Source of the DNA: Enhygromyxa salina
Lineage (GTDB): Bacteria > Myxococcota_A > Polyangia > Nannocystales > Nannocystaceae
Assembly (NCBI RefSeq): GCF_002994615.1
Contig: NZ_PVNK01000147.1
Coordinates: 1-38,754, forward strand
Direction of reading: 5' to 3'
DNA length: 38,754 nucleotides
Below the pieces are notes generated by a model. It did not search any database and had not been told where the DNA came from. It worked only from the letters and a program-made list of their open reading frames with translations. The translations under genes and the position numbers were made by a program. Shown in pieces: positions 18,133 through 26,844 of this stretch (positions within the stretch are counted from its first letter, which is position 1; each line of letters starts with the position of its first letter).

Positions 18133-20088
18133 ATGCTCGCGCGCGCCCCCCTCGATCGCGCCGAGCGTCGGCGCTGGCTGCTCGGCCTGCTCGTGCTCAG
18201 CCTGGCCGCGATCGCCGTGCGCTGGCCGGCCGTCGCGATCGGTCGTCTGAGCGACGACTACATGCAGTACGCGATGATCGAGGGCCTGTACCCCGGCGAG
18301 GGCTACGCGCCCTTCGACCTCTACGCCTTCGTTCGGCGCGGGGCCAGCATCCCCACCCACGTCGAGCAGGGCACGGTCCCGTGGTTTACCGAGCCCGGCT
18401 TTCACGGCGCGGTGTTTCGACCGCTGGCGAGCCTGCTCTTGTGGCTCGACCACGTCGTCGCGCCTGGCCGGGTCCGGCTGTGGCACCTGCACTCGCTGCT
18501 GTGGTTCGGGGCCTCGGTCGTCGCGCTTGGGATGTGCGCGCGGCGGCTGCTCGCGCGCTGGCCCGCGGCCTTGGTTGTCGTCCTCTACGCGTGCGAGGCC
18601 GCGTTCGTCTCGCCGCTGGGCTGGCTGGCCAACCGCTGCGTGCTGGTCTGCGCGGTGTTCGGGTTCGCGGCGATCTGGGTCCACATCGAGTGGCGCCGAC
18701 CCGACCCCGACACGCCCGGGTGGCTGCGCCGCGGGGGCCCGGTGATCGAGCTCGTGCTGGTGGCGCTGAGCCTCGCGGCTGGCGAGTACGGGCTCGGGGT
18801 CGTCGGCTATGTGTTCGCGTGGGAGCTGTGCGTCGGCGCGAGCGGGGCCGAGCTCGCCCGCGACGGCTGGCGCGTGCGCGCGCGCGCGCTGATCCCCGCG
18901 CTGGTCGCGACCCTCGCCTACCTCGCAACCCACAAGCTGCTCGGCTACGGGACCGTCGCCGCCGAGGTCTACGCCGACCCCCTCCACGCGCCCGCCGGGT
19001 GGTTCAAGTGGGCCAAGCTGCGGATCCCCAAGCTCGCGACGGGGGCGCTGTGGGCGATCCCCAGCGCGACGATCTACGTGTTTCGTCACCCGGCCGCGGC
19101 GTGGTGGTACGAGCGCTGGCCGAGCACCGAGGCGATGGAGCTGCACGTCTCGCACGCCAAGTTCGGCCTGCTCGGGGTCGGCCTCGCTGGCGTCGCGCTG
19201 ACCCTCGCGCGCTTCGGGCTCGACGAGGACGAGCGCCGAACCCTGCGCGCGATGCTGCTCGGCGGCTTCTTGACCCTGCTGCCGGTCTCGGTCGCGCCCG
19301 CCCACTCGCGCCTGCTGGTCATCACCCAGCTCGGCGCGTGCGTGGCCGTGGCCCTGATCGTGGTTGGCTGCGCGCGCTTGCTGCTCGGCCGTCAGCTTGG
19401 GGTCGCCAGGTCGCGCGCGCGGGTGCTCGGCGCGCTGCTCTTGCCCTTCGCGCTGACGATGCTGTGGCTCAACACCGTCACGGATCTACGCTGGACGCAC
19501 CGCTACCTCGTGCACCTCGACGCGATGCAGGCGGCCAACGCCGCGGCCTTCACCGAGGGCGACCTGCTCGATCAGGAGCTCGCCGGCCGCGACGTGTTCG
19601 TGATGAACGGCCCGAGCCAGTCCGTCGGCATGTACGGGCCCTTCGTGCTCCACGCCAACGGGATGCCGACGCCCGCGAGCTGGCGCTCGCTCGCGCTCGG
19701 GGGCGACTACGCGATCTGGGTGTTTCGTCCGAGCGACAAGGTCCTCGAGCTCGCGGCGATCCGCGGCGCGTGGCTGCGGACCGCGGGCGAGCTGTTCTTC
19801 CGCCGCGAAGATCACAAGCTCCCGAGCGGCTCCAAGTTCGACTATCCGAGCGTGGACATCGAGGTCGTGCTCGACGACGCGGGGGACCCGACCCGGGTGC
19901 GCTTCACCTTTCCACGTTCGCTCGACGACCCGCGCTACCTGTTCCTGGCCTCGACCAAAGCGGGCCTGATGCGCTGGGAGATGATCCCCGTCGAGGGGTC
20001 GGACGTGGTCCCCCGCCCGGGCCTGCCCTATGTCGGGACCTCCGACGTGCTGTTCACGGTCAAGCCCAACGCGACCGGGCCCAAGTGA
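18133..20088 (+). CDS. Polytopic membrane protein, GT-C-glycosyltransferase-like topology
   Basis: 651 residues. About ten TM segments (first at residues 15-36) are followed by a soluble C-terminal domain of about 150 residues. The first external loop contains GRLSDDYMQY with D41-D42; an acidic pair in that loop is typical of GT-C glycosyltransferases such as PMT- or ArnT-like enzymes. The remaining sequence gives no named family, so glycosyl transfer is a topology-based guess. It starts (ATG 18133) 6 bases after the stop of the Cys-rich GD lipoprotein, so the two are cotranscribed. If it is a transferase, that lipoprotein is an obvious candidate partner or substrate, but nothing in the sequence proves it. 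Confidence 0.75.
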   Translation: MLARAPLDRAERRRWLLGLLVLSLAAIAVRWPAVAIGRLSDDYMQYAMIEGLYPGEGYAPFDLYAFVRRGASIPTHVEQGTVPWFTEPGFHGAVFRPLASLLLWLDHVVAPGRVRLWHLHSLLWFGASVVALGMCARRLLARWPAALVVVLYACEAAFVSPLGWLANRCVLVCAVFGFAAIWVHIEWRRPDPDTPGWLRRGGPVIELVLVALSLAAGEYGLGVVGYVFAWELCVGASGAELARDGWRVRARALIPALVATLAYLATHKLLGYGTVAAEVYADPLHAPAGWFKWAKLRIPKLATGALWAIPSATIYVFRHPAAAWWYERWPSTEAMELHVSHAKFGLLGVGLAGVALTLARFGLDEDERRTLRAMLLGGFLTLLPVSVAPAHSRLLVITQLGACVAVALIVVGCARLLLGRQLGVARSRARVLGALLLPFALTMLWLNTVTDLRWTHRYLVHLDAMQAANAAAFTEGDLLDQELAGRDVFVMNGPSQSVGMYGPFVLHANGMPTPASWRSLALGGDYAIWVFRPSDKVLELAAIRGAWLRTAGELFFRREDHKLPSGSKFDYPSVDIEVVLDDAGDPTRVRFTFPRSLDDPRYLFLASTKAGLMRWEMIPVEGSDVVPRPGLPYVGTSDVLFTVKPNATGPK

Positions 20089-20095
20089 GCCGGGC

Positions 20096-20677
20096 TCAGC
20101 TGGCGCTGGCCGCGAGCGGATCGTGATAGATGAGGTCGGTCTCGATCCGCACGCCCTCGAGCGCGCGCAGCTCGAGGACCTCGCCGGGCCCAGCCTCGCG
20201 CAGGACCCACTCGCCGGCCGCGTTCTTGAATTGCGACTCGAGGCGCTGGCTCTGCTGAGACACGAGCAGGTACTCGCGGAGGCCGGGGATCCGTCGGTAG
20301 TGGGCGAACTTCTCTCCGCGGTCGTAGGCCTCGGTCGAGTCCGAGAGGACCTCGACGATCAACAGCGGGTTGGTGGCCGCGTTGGGGTCGGACTCCGCGG
20401 TCTCGAGCGAGCCGCAGATCACCACGATGTCGGGGTAGGTGCTCAGATCCGTGGCCTCGATCCGCACGCGCAGATCGGAGCCGTAGACGTTGCACGACCG
20501 TCCGCGCAGCGCAGCGCCGAGCGTGAGCAAGACCGCCGAGGCGAGCCTCGCGTGCTCGGGCGTGCCGCCGGCCATGGCGAAGACCTCGCCGCGCAGGTAC
20601 TCGTGCTTGAGCTCGCTGGCCTCCTCGGCCTCGAGGTACTCGGCGTAGCTCGTGCGGCGTGGCTGGGGCTCGGCCAT
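20096..20677 (-). CDS. Uma2-family (DUF820) PD-(D/E)XK-type nuclease
   Basis: 193 residues from ATG 20677. The family core is complete: the N-terminal YAEYLEAEE...ELKHEYLRGEVFAMAGGTPEHARL, then DLRVRIEATDLSTYPDIVVICG, NPLLIVEVLSDSTEAYDRGEKFAHYRRI, and LREYLLVSQ. The Asp of YPDIVV and the Glu of IVEVLS are the presumed metal ligands, with the Lys of GEKF nearby. Uma2 proteins are abundant in cyanobacteria and some myxobacteria, are related to restriction-type nucleases, and their role is unknown. A GTG at 20695 gives a six-residue longer form, but a -10-like TAGCTT (20691-20686) lies between the two, favouring ATG 20677. Confidence 0.92.
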   Translation of the reverse strand: MAEPQPRRTSYAEYLEAEEASELKHEYLRGEVFAMAGGTPEHARLASAVLLTLGAALRGRSCNVYGSDLRVRIEATDLSTYPDIVVICGSLETAESDPNAATNPLLIVEVLSDSTEAYDRGEKFAHYRRIPGLREYLLVSQQSQRLESQFKNAAGEWVLREAGPGEVLELRALEGVRIETDLIYHDPLAASAS

Positions 20678-20685
20678 CGCCTTCG

Positions 20686-20691
20686 AAGCTA
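20686..20691 (-). promoter_or_regulatory. -10-like box for the Uma2 gene
   Basis: TAGCTT on the minus strand, 8 bases before ATG 20677. No clear -35 seen. Confidence 0.35.
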
Positions 20692-20747
20692 GCACGGCCC
20701 GGGCGCTCCGAGCGTCGGCGGCCCGGGCGTTCGTCGCCGCGGGCTGC

Positions 20748-20753
20748 TACGCT
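20748..20753 (+). promoter_or_regulatory. -10-like box, leaderless spacing
   Basis: TACGCT ends 6 bases before ATG 20760 of the GD lipoprotein gene. No convincing -35. Confidence 0.45.
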
Positions 20754-20759
20754 CGGGCC

Positions 20760-21479
20760 ATGCGATTGACCTACAAATCCCTGAGCCTGGCTTGTGTCTT
20801 GACCCTCGGCCTCCCCGCCGCGGTCGGCTGTACGGATGACGGATCCGGAGGCACCAGCGCAGACGGAGACAGCAGCGGAGACGGCGACGGCGACGGAAGC
20901 GAGACGGGCGACGGCGACGGGACCGAGACGGGCGACGGAAGCGAGACGGGTGACGGCGACGGCGACGGCGACACGGGCAGCACCGCGCCCGGAGACGGAG
21001 ACGGAGACGGAGACGGCGACCCCGGCAGCCCCGCGCTGCCCGAGGACTTCCCCGCGTCGCTGACCAACGCGGGTGGGTGCGGCGACGTCTACATCGCCGT
21101 GACCAATGACGAGGGGACCGTCGGCCTCCTGTTCAACGGCTCCGAGCTCGCGGCGACCGCTCACGAGATGGGCGAGACCCAGATCCGCGAGAGCGTGCTC
21201 CCGAGCCCCGACGTCAACCTCCGCGCGGCGATCGGCACCCTGCTCGACGACGGCTGCAACGACACCGGGGACGGCCCGCAGATCGAGCACGAGTGGACCG
21301 CCGTCAGCGGGACGGTCACGCTCACGGTCGTGCCCCAGGGCATGGCCGAGCCCTGGGCGATGCCAGCCGATGCCACGCTCGAGTTGACCAATGTCACGTT
21401 CGAGGGCGAGGGCCTCGAGCCGGTCGTCGTCGACTCGTGGACCGTCGAGGACGTCTACGTGGGCTGGCTCCCGGGTTGA
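20760..21479 (+). CDS. GD-tethered lipoprotein, small beta-rich domain
   Basis: 239 residues. The signal is MRLTYKSLSLACVLTLGLPAAVGC-like at 1-24 with lipidation at C24 (AVGC, weak lipobox). The tether (about 35-87) mixes GD runs with SETGDGDGTETGD segments. The C-terminal domain of about 150 residues is strand-rich: GGCGDVYIAVTNDEGTVGLLF, EHEWTAVSGTVTLTVVPQG, ATLELTNVTFEGEGLEPVVV. It has one likely Cys pair (C in GGCGD and in DDGCND) and no catalytic motif that I recognise. The start is the ATG beginning with the last base of the line before 20761, with TACGCT 6 bases upstream. The class V aminotransferase gene follows after 25 bases and may be cotranscribed or use its own TAAGCT box. Confidence 0.86.
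   Translation: MRLTYKSLSLACVLTLGLPAAVGCTDDGSGGTSADGDSSGDGDGDGSETGDGDGTETGDGSETGDGDGDGDTGSTAPGDGDGDGDGDPGSPALPEDFPASLTNAGGCGDVYIAVTNDEGTVGLLFNGSELAATAHEMGETQIRESVLPSPDVNLRAAIGTLLDDGCNDTGDGPQIEHEWTAVSGTVTLTVVPQGMAEPWAMPADATLELTNVTFEGEGLEPVVVDSWTVEDVYVGWLPG
20860..21020 (+). repeat. GD-coding hexamer tract, mixed with Glu/Thr/Ser
   Basis: Degenerate hexamer repeat encoding GD, TGD and SETGD units. It is less regular than the other GD tracts in the window. Confidence 0.75.
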
Positions 21480-21504
21480 TCGCCAGCGTAAGCTGGGTCG
21501 GCTG

Positions 21505-23190
21505 ATGTCTGACCCCTCGCTCATCGATCTCGTTCGCGCTTCGGTCATCGGAGGTCGTGAGGCCGTCGTCGGTCCCTACGGACCGCGCCTGGTCACCTAC
21601 GCCGACTACACGGCCTCGGGTCGCTCGCTCTCGTTCATCGAGGACTTCATCCGCGAGGCCGTGCTCCCGCTCTACGCCAACACCCACACCGAGAGCTCGG
21701 GGACCGGGCTTCAGACCACGCGCTTTCGCGAGGACGCGCGCAGCATCATCCGCGAGGCCGTCGGCGCGACCGACGAGCACTCGGTGATCTTCGCGGGCTC
21801 GGGCTCGACCGGCGCGATCGACCGGCTGATCGGCATCCTCAACTGCCGGATCCCCCACGATCTCGACCAGCGCTACAAGCTCGCAGACCACATCCCCGAG
21901 CGCGAGCGCCCGGTCGTGTTCATCGGACCTTACGAGCACCACTCCAACGAGCTGCCCTGGCGCGAGTCGATCTGCGAGGTCGTGGTCATCCGCGAGGACG
22001 ACCAGGGCGCGATCGATCTCGCCGAGCTCGAGCGCGCGCTCGAGCACTACGCCGAGCGCACCATCAAGATCGGCTCGTTCTCCGCGGCCTCCAACGTGAC
22101 CGGGATCGTCAGCGACACCCGCGGGATCGCGATCACGCTCCACCGCCACGGCGCGCTCTCGTTTTGGGACTGCGCGGCCGCGGCCCCCTACGTCAACATC
22201 TCGATGGGCCCGCTCGACGACGGGCCCGACGGGCACCTGTCTTACAAGGACGCGATCTTCATCTCGCCGCACAAGTTCATCGGCGGGCCCGGGACGCCGG
22301 GCTTGCTCGTGGTCCGCAAGGACCTGTGCACCAACACGATCCCGACCGTGCCCGGCGGCGGCACGGTCTGGTACGTCAACGCGACCGAGCACCGCTACTT
22401 CGACGACCCCGAGCACCGCGAAGAGGGCGGGACCCCGGCGATCGTCGAGTCGATCCGCGCGGGGCTCGTGTTTCAGCTCAAGCGGGCCGTCGGCGTCGAG
22501 GTGATCCGCGAGCGCGAGCGCTCGTTCATCGATCGCGCGATCGAGTCGTGGTCAACAAACCCCGCGATCGAGATCCTCGGCAACCGCGAGGCCGAGCGCC
22601 TGTCGATCGTCTCCTTCGTGATCCGCCACGGTCAGCGCTACCTCCATCACAACTACGTGGTCGGGCTGCTCAACGACCTGTTCGGCATCCAGTCCCGCGG
22701 CGGCTGCTCGTGCGCGGGGCCCTACGGCCACCGCCTGCTCGGCATCGATCTCGAGACCTCGCTCGAGTTCGAGCGCGAGATCGGCCGGGGCTGCGAGGGC
22801 ATCAAGCCCGGTTGGGTCCGGGTGAACTTCAACTACTTCATCTCCGAGGCCGTGTTCGAGTTCATCCTCGAGGCCGTGCACATCGTCGCGCGCGAGGGCT
22901 GGCGGCTGCTCGACGCCTACGATTTTTGTCCCAAGACGGGGCTGTGGCGCCACCGAGTTGGCGGCGACGCAGAGCCCTTGAGCTTGCGCGACATCAGCTA
23001 CGGGCCCGAGGGCATGTCGCACCGGCCCCACCGCGTGTACGCCGACGAGGAGGACCTCGCCGGGTACATCGAGGCGGCGCGAGCGATCCTCGCCGCCGCC
23101 GGGCCGACCGGGCGGGTCCGGGACCGCGCGCCGACCGACGACTTCGAGCACCTGCGCTGGTTCACGCTGCCCGGTGAGCTCGCGGGCTGA
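21505..23190 (+). CDS. PLP-dependent class V aminotransferase (cysteine desulfurase-like)
   Basis: 561 residues, longer than IscS or SufS (about 400). The class V core is plain: YADYTASGRSLSFIE at the substrate-site start, FAGSGSTGAIDRLI, FIGPYEHHSNELPWRES, GSFSAASNVTGIVSD, WDCAAAAPYVNI with the PLP-ring Asp, and ISPHKFIGGPGTPG with the Schiff-base K257. A Cys loop, SRGGCSCAGPYGH (C401, C403), lies where cysteine desulfurases keep the catalytic Cys. The last about 130 residues form an extension (AYDFCPKTGLWRHRV...). Sulfur or selenium transfer is therefore likely, but no partner (SufE, IscU, tRNA thiolase) is near. The start is ATG at 21505, with a -10-like TAAGCT 10 bases upstream. Confidence 0.9.
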   Translation: MSDPSLIDLVRASVIGGREAVVGPYGPRLVTYADYTASGRSLSFIEDFIREAVLPLYANTHTESSGTGLQTTRFREDARSIIREAVGATDEHSVIFAGSGSTGAIDRLIGILNCRIPHDLDQRYKLADHIPERERPVVFIGPYEHHSNELPWRESICEVVVIREDDQGAIDLAELERALEHYAERTIKIGSFSAASNVTGIVSDTRGIAITLHRHGALSFWDCAAAAPYVNISMGPLDDGPDGHLSYKDAIFISPHKFIGGPGTPGLLVVRKDLCTNTIPTVPGGGTVWYVNATEHRYFDDPEHREEGGTPAIVESIRAGLVFQLKRAVGVEVIRERERSFIDRAIESWSTNPAIEILGNREAERLSIVSFVIRHGQRYLHHNYVVGLLNDLFGIQSRGGCSCAGPYGHRLLGIDLETSLEFEREIGRGCEGIKPGWVRVNFNYFISEAVFEFILEAVHIVAREGWRLLDAYDFCPKTGLWRHRVGGDAEPLSLRDISYGPEGMSHRPHRVYADEEDLAGYIEAARAILAAAGPTGRVRDRAPTDDFEHLRWFTLPGELAG

Positions 23191-23221
23191 CGAGCGGGGC
23201 CCGCCTCGGCCAGCGCTGCTA

Positions 23222-23252
23222 CGGGCTGCGGGGAGCTCAGCCGAGCAGCCCG
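23222..23252. terminator. Inverted repeat between convergent genes
   Basis: CGGGCTGC (23222-23229) and GCAGCCCG (23245-23252) form a perfect 8-bp stem with a 15-base loop. The loop contains the stop codon of the DUF1501 gene. No T tract, so a terminator role is only suggested by its place between the converging aminotransferase and DUF1501 genes. Confidence 0.35.
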
Positions 23253-24499
23253 CGCAGCGGCTGCGCCGGGCTCAGCGGGAACATCGCGGCGAGCTCTCCC
23301 TCGTGGATGCCCGCGAGCTTGCGCAGCTCGTAGTGGACATGCTGCGGCTCGATCCGGATCCCGTCCTCGCTCAGGCTCGTGCTGTCCGGGTCGACGGTCA
23401 GCGGCTGGTGGCGATCCGTGCTCCCACCGATGACCCGGTTGCCGCTGATGCCCTTGCCCATCAGCATCATGCTCGTCACCGACCAGTGGTCCTTGCCCTT
23501 GCTGGCGTTGTAGCCCGGCGAGCGCCCGAAGTCCGAGCCGACGAGCACGATGATGTTGTCGGCGACCTCCTGGGCCTCGGCCTCCTGCCAGATCGCGTCG
23601 ACGCCCGCGAGCAGCATCGCGAGCCGGGGGATGTGGGCGCCGTCGTGGTTGCCGTGGGTGTCGAAGCCGCCGAGGTTGAGGTTGGCGGAGATCGCGATCC
23701 CGGCGCGGTAGGCCGCGAGCGCGAGCTGAGCCTGGCGACGCAAGGCGTCCTGGGCCAGCGGGGTCGGCAGGTACTGCTGGAGGAGCTCGAGCTCGTTGGC
23801 GCCGTCGGTCGCCGTGAACATCTGGCTCATCGCGAGCTGCTCCCGCGGCAGCGTGGCTTCGAGCTCTCGAGTGGCGCGGCGACCGTCGCGGGCCTGTTGG
23901 ATCAGCTCGGTGGCCCTGAGCGAGTGGAAGCGATCGCTTGCATTGTTGGGGTCGAGGCGATCGGGGTAGGCGATGCGGTCGAGCACGGCGAGGTTGCCGC
24001 TGCGCGTGCGCGCGACGAGGCCCGCGGTCAGATCGTAGCCGCCGAAGCTCAGGTAGGACATCGGCAGCCCGGGTCCGGCGTTTGCGGCGATCAGCGCGGC
24101 GAGGCTCGGGAAGCCCTCGACGAGGCGACCGCTCCAGGTGTGGCGCGAGCCGCTCTCGTGGCCGTTGGTCTGCATGTCGATGCCGTTGATGACGAGCAGA
24201 TCCTGGTAGTACTTCTGGAAGAAGGTGTCGTTGTAGCCCAGCGGCGCGTAGTTGATGTTGCCCGCGCTGAGGATGTCGCCCGTGAAGTACATGTTCATCG
24301 GGTCCGGCTCCATCTCGTTCGCGCGGCCCTTGGGGTCGCACAGCGAGGTCGGATCCCAGCCCCCGGCCGCGTTGACGAAGATCCAAAAGGTGCCCTCGTA
24401 GGCCGGCGATGCTCCGGGCTCGCCGGTCGCGGCGCTCGAGCTCGGAATGACCGAGAGGCCCGCGAGGCCCGCCAACTTCAAGAAGTCTCGACGATGCAT
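23237..24499 (-). CDS. DUF1501 family protein, Tat-exported
   Basis: 420 residues. The N-terminus HRRDFLKLAGLAGLSVIP is a twin-arginine signal (R3-R4) typical of the DUF1501 family. Family blocks are present: WIFVNAAGGWDPTSLCDPKG near the start, LLVINGIDMQTNGHESGSRH, FDTHGNHD, VLVGSDFGRSPGYN, and KGKDHWSVTSMMLMG, which together resemble the alkaline-phosphatase/sulfatase-like metal site of the family. It is the last gene of a three-gene operon. Its ATG follows the upstream stop by 19 bases, with a strong GGAGG. DUF1501 genes are commonly paired with DUF1549/DUF1800-type cytochrome-like genes, as here; the reaction is unknown. Confidence 0.93.
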   Translation of the reverse strand: MHRRDFLKLAGLAGLSVIPSSSAATGEPGASPAYEGTFWIFVNAAGGWDPTSLCDPKGRANEMEPDPMNMYFTGDILSAGNINYAPLGYNDTFFQKYYQDLLVINGIDMQTNGHESGSRHTWSGRLVEGFPSLAALIAANAGPGLPMSYLSFGGYDLTAGLVARTRSGNLAVLDRIAYPDRLDPNNASDRFHSLRATELIQQARDGRRATRELEATLPREQLAMSQMFTATDGANELELLQQYLPTPLAQDALRRQAQLALAAYRAGIAISANLNLGGFDTHGNHDGAHIPRLAMLLAGVDAIWQEAEAQEVADNIIVLVGSDFGRSPGYNASKGKDHWSVTSMMLMGKGISGNRVIGGSTDRHQPLTVDPDSTSLSEDGIRIEPQHVHYELRKLAGIHEGELAAMFPLSPAQPLRGLLG

Positions 24500-24518
24500 G
24501 GTGTTGATCCTCCGTGGC

Positions 24519-26825
24519 TCATTCGTGCAAGAAGCGGTAATCCGAGAGCATGTAGGTCATCACGGCCATCCACGCCCGAATCGTATAGTTGCTGTCGTTG
24601 GTGATCCGCTCGGCGTCGGCGAGCGGCTGGTCGGACCAAAAATCCGTCGTCGCCTGGCAGGCTCCGGGCAGCGCGACCGGGTACTCGCCGAGCTCGAGCC
24701 CGCGCTTGCCGTCGCGCCAGACCTCGAGGAAGAGCGCGTAGCTGCGGTCGATCTCGGGGTCGTCGAGCTCGAGCTGCTCGCCGAGGACGCGCCAGTGGAG
24801 GTGCTGAAGGTTGACCCGGATCGCCTCGGTGACCGCGGGGATCTCGAAGCCGTTGTCGTCCTCGGGCTCGAAGCTGGGGTCGACGTAGGGGAAGAGCTTG
24901 CGGGCCCCGGAGGGCCGGCTGAAGTCGCGGGCGCTCGTCCAGCACGAGACCTCGTTGGCCATGCGCTGGGCGATGTTGGTCATGATCCCGTTGGGCACGG
25001 TCATGCGCTCGACGATCGTGCGGGAGTCGATGCCGCCGTAGAAGATCCGGTATTCGCTGGAGTCGAGCAGGTAGCTCGTGGCCTTGACCGACGGTCGCCA
25101 GGGGTAGCCGGTCACGGCCACGATCTTGCGCTCGAGCTGCTCGGGCGTCAGCCAGCGCGCGGTCCCGACCGGGGCGAGCTCGTCGAGGCGGCGCTGGGCC
25201 GCGGCCGACTCCTGCTCCTCCTCGGTCCAGCCGGGATCGAAGCGCTTGGCCCGGTAGTAGGGCGACTTGACGATCTCCTTGATCACGACCGCGAGGTCGA
25301 AATTTGACTCGGCGAAGAGGTCGGCGATCCGCTGGAGCTCGGCGTTTTGGGCCTCGAAGGCGACGAGCCTGGCGAGGTAGTCGGGCGCGGCCGGGTCGCT
25401 GGGCTCGCGCAGCGGCGGCGCGCCGGTCAGGCCCTGGTAGACGATGTCGACCTGCGAGGCGGCGAAGCGCGGATCCTCGATGATCCGCGCGGCCAGCCAG
25501 CTGGTGGCGTTGAATTTCTCGCCCGCGGGCAGCTCGGCGTCGCCGAAGCCGGGGGCGAACATCTCGGGGTACCAGCCCATCTCGGGCGGGCGGTAGCGGC
25601 CCCGGCCGTCCCAGTTTTGCAGCGCGCCCGCGACCGGGTCGATGTTGGCGTGGCAGACCGTGCACGCGTCGCTCTCGCGCGTGGGGTTGAAGTCCTCGAT
25701 CGCGCTGGGGTCGATCGGCCGCTCGGCGAGCTCGAGCACGTCGGTTGCGAGGAACAGATCGAACACGATCCGCGCGCGGTGGCGGTTGCGGTTGGTCGGC
25801 GTGGTCGGGAAGCGGTTGAGCCAGATCTGCGAGGTCAAGACGCCCGAGTGGGGGATGCCGGGCAGCTTGGCCTCGACCCACTCGCTTGGGTCGCTCGGGT
25901 CGCGGAACTTGGCGTCGACCCCGTAGACCTGGGCCGAGTAAGGGTTGACCAGGGTGTAGTCGGCGGTGAGGATCTCGGTGAAGGGGCGATCGTTGCGGAC
26001 CACGTGGGCGACGAGCTCGAGGGCCTCGCGGGCGACAGCCTGGTTGCTGCGCTGACGGGCGAGGTCGCGGACGTCCTTGTCCTCGACGGCCTCGAACCAG
26101 TAGCGGTTGGGGTAGTCCTCGCCGTCGAGCAGGTCGATGGCGTCGACCCCGGTGAGGTAGCGATCGGTCAGGAAGTGGTCGTTGTAGACCTCGATGAGGC
26201 GCTCGTAGAACGCGTCCTCGGTCATCATCTCGTCGAGCGCGAGGTCGAGGGCCTCGAGCCCGCCTGCTTGGACCGCGAGCTCCTCTTGCGGCGTCGGCAG
26301 CCGGCCGACGAGGTTGAGGCTGGCCTTGCGCAGGGTCTCGACCTCGCTGAGCGCGCCGACGTTGGCGAAGTAGGCCTCGAGCTCGGTCCCGTCGTCGGCG
26401 CACACGACCGGGTTCTCGATCCGCTCGACGAGCTCGATGAAGGCGTAGTACTCGGCGCTGCCGCGCTCGAACTGGACGCCGCCGCCATGCTCGACCGTGT
26501 TGGTCGGCTTGACGATCAGCCACGGCTCACCCTCGTACTCGAGCTTGGCGAGGCGCTCGACGCTCGCGAGGTTGGCCTCGATGTAGCCGGTCCAGTCCGA
26601 GGACTGGAGCACGAATTGCGAGCCCTTGGCCGCGCCGGTCGGGCTGTGGCAGGTGATGCAGGTTTGCGACATCAGCGGGGCCCAGATCCGCTGTTTGAAG
26701 AATTCTTCGTTGGAGACGCACTGCTCGGGCTCATCGGACTGGCAGCCCGCCAAGGCGGCGCCGCCGAGGGCGAGGACCAAGGAGATGGTTCGTAGGTCAG
26801 GGTGTCGATACCTGGTCATGGTCAT
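24519..26825 (-). CDS. DUF1549/DUF1588-type lipoprotein with two c-type heme motifs
   Basis: 768 residues. The signal ends at ALAGC (C28), so probably lipid-anchored outside the inner membrane. The first CxxCH is CITCH at 56-60 and the second CTVCH at 388-392 (DACTVCHANIDPVAG), so two covalently bound hemes are likely. Between them, TLRKASLNLVGRLPTPQEEL matches the DUF1549 signature, and RHRARIVFDLFLATDVLELAERP lies before the second heme as in DUF1588-type proteins. This architecture is common in planctomycetes and myxobacteria next to DUF1501, as here. Its redox role is unknown. It starts 19 bases after the ZU5-like gene with GGGAG 10 bases ahead; an internal ATG two codons later is equally possible. 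Confidence 0.9.
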   Translation of the reverse strand: MTMTRYRHPDLRTISLVLALGGAALAGCQSDEPEQCVSNEEFFKQRIWAPLMSQTCITCHSPTGAAKGSQFVLQSSDWTGYIEANLASVERLAKLEYEGEPWLIVKPTNTVEHGGGVQFERGSAEYYAFIELVERIENPVVCADDGTELEAYFANVGALSEVETLRKASLNLVGRLPTPQEELAVQAGGLEALDLALDEMMTEDAFYERLIEVYNDHFLTDRYLTGVDAIDLLDGEDYPNRYWFEAVEDKDVRDLARQRSNQAVAREALELVAHVVRNDRPFTEILTADYTLVNPYSAQVYGVDAKFRDPSDPSEWVEAKLPGIPHSGVLTSQIWLNRFPTTPTNRNRHRARIVFDLFLATDVLELAERPIDPSAIEDFNPTRESDACTVCHANIDPVAGALQNWDGRGRYRPPEMGWYPEMFAPGFGDAELPAGEKFNATSWLAARIIEDPRFAASQVDIVYQGLTGAPPLREPSDPAAPDYLARLVAFEAQNAELQRIADLFAESNFDLAVVIKEIVKSPYYRAKRFDPGWTEEEQESAAAQRRLDELAPVGTARWLTPEQLERKIVAVTGYPWRPSVKATSYLLDSSEYRIFYGGIDSRTIVERMTVPNGIMTNIAQRMANEVSCWTSARDFSRPSGARKLFPYVDPSFEPEDDNGFEIPAVTEAIRVNLQHLHWRVLGEQLELDDPEIDRSYALFLEVWRDGKRGLELGEYPVALPGACQATTDFWSDQPLADAERITNDSNYTIRAWMAVMTYMLSDYRFLHE

Positions 26826-26844
26826 GATCCAAAGCTCCCGATCG

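Noticed and set aside
16057..19305. Open frame of 1082 codons on the minus strand
   Set aside because: Runs antisense through four genes on the other strand, including a GD tract; no signal, motif or start context.
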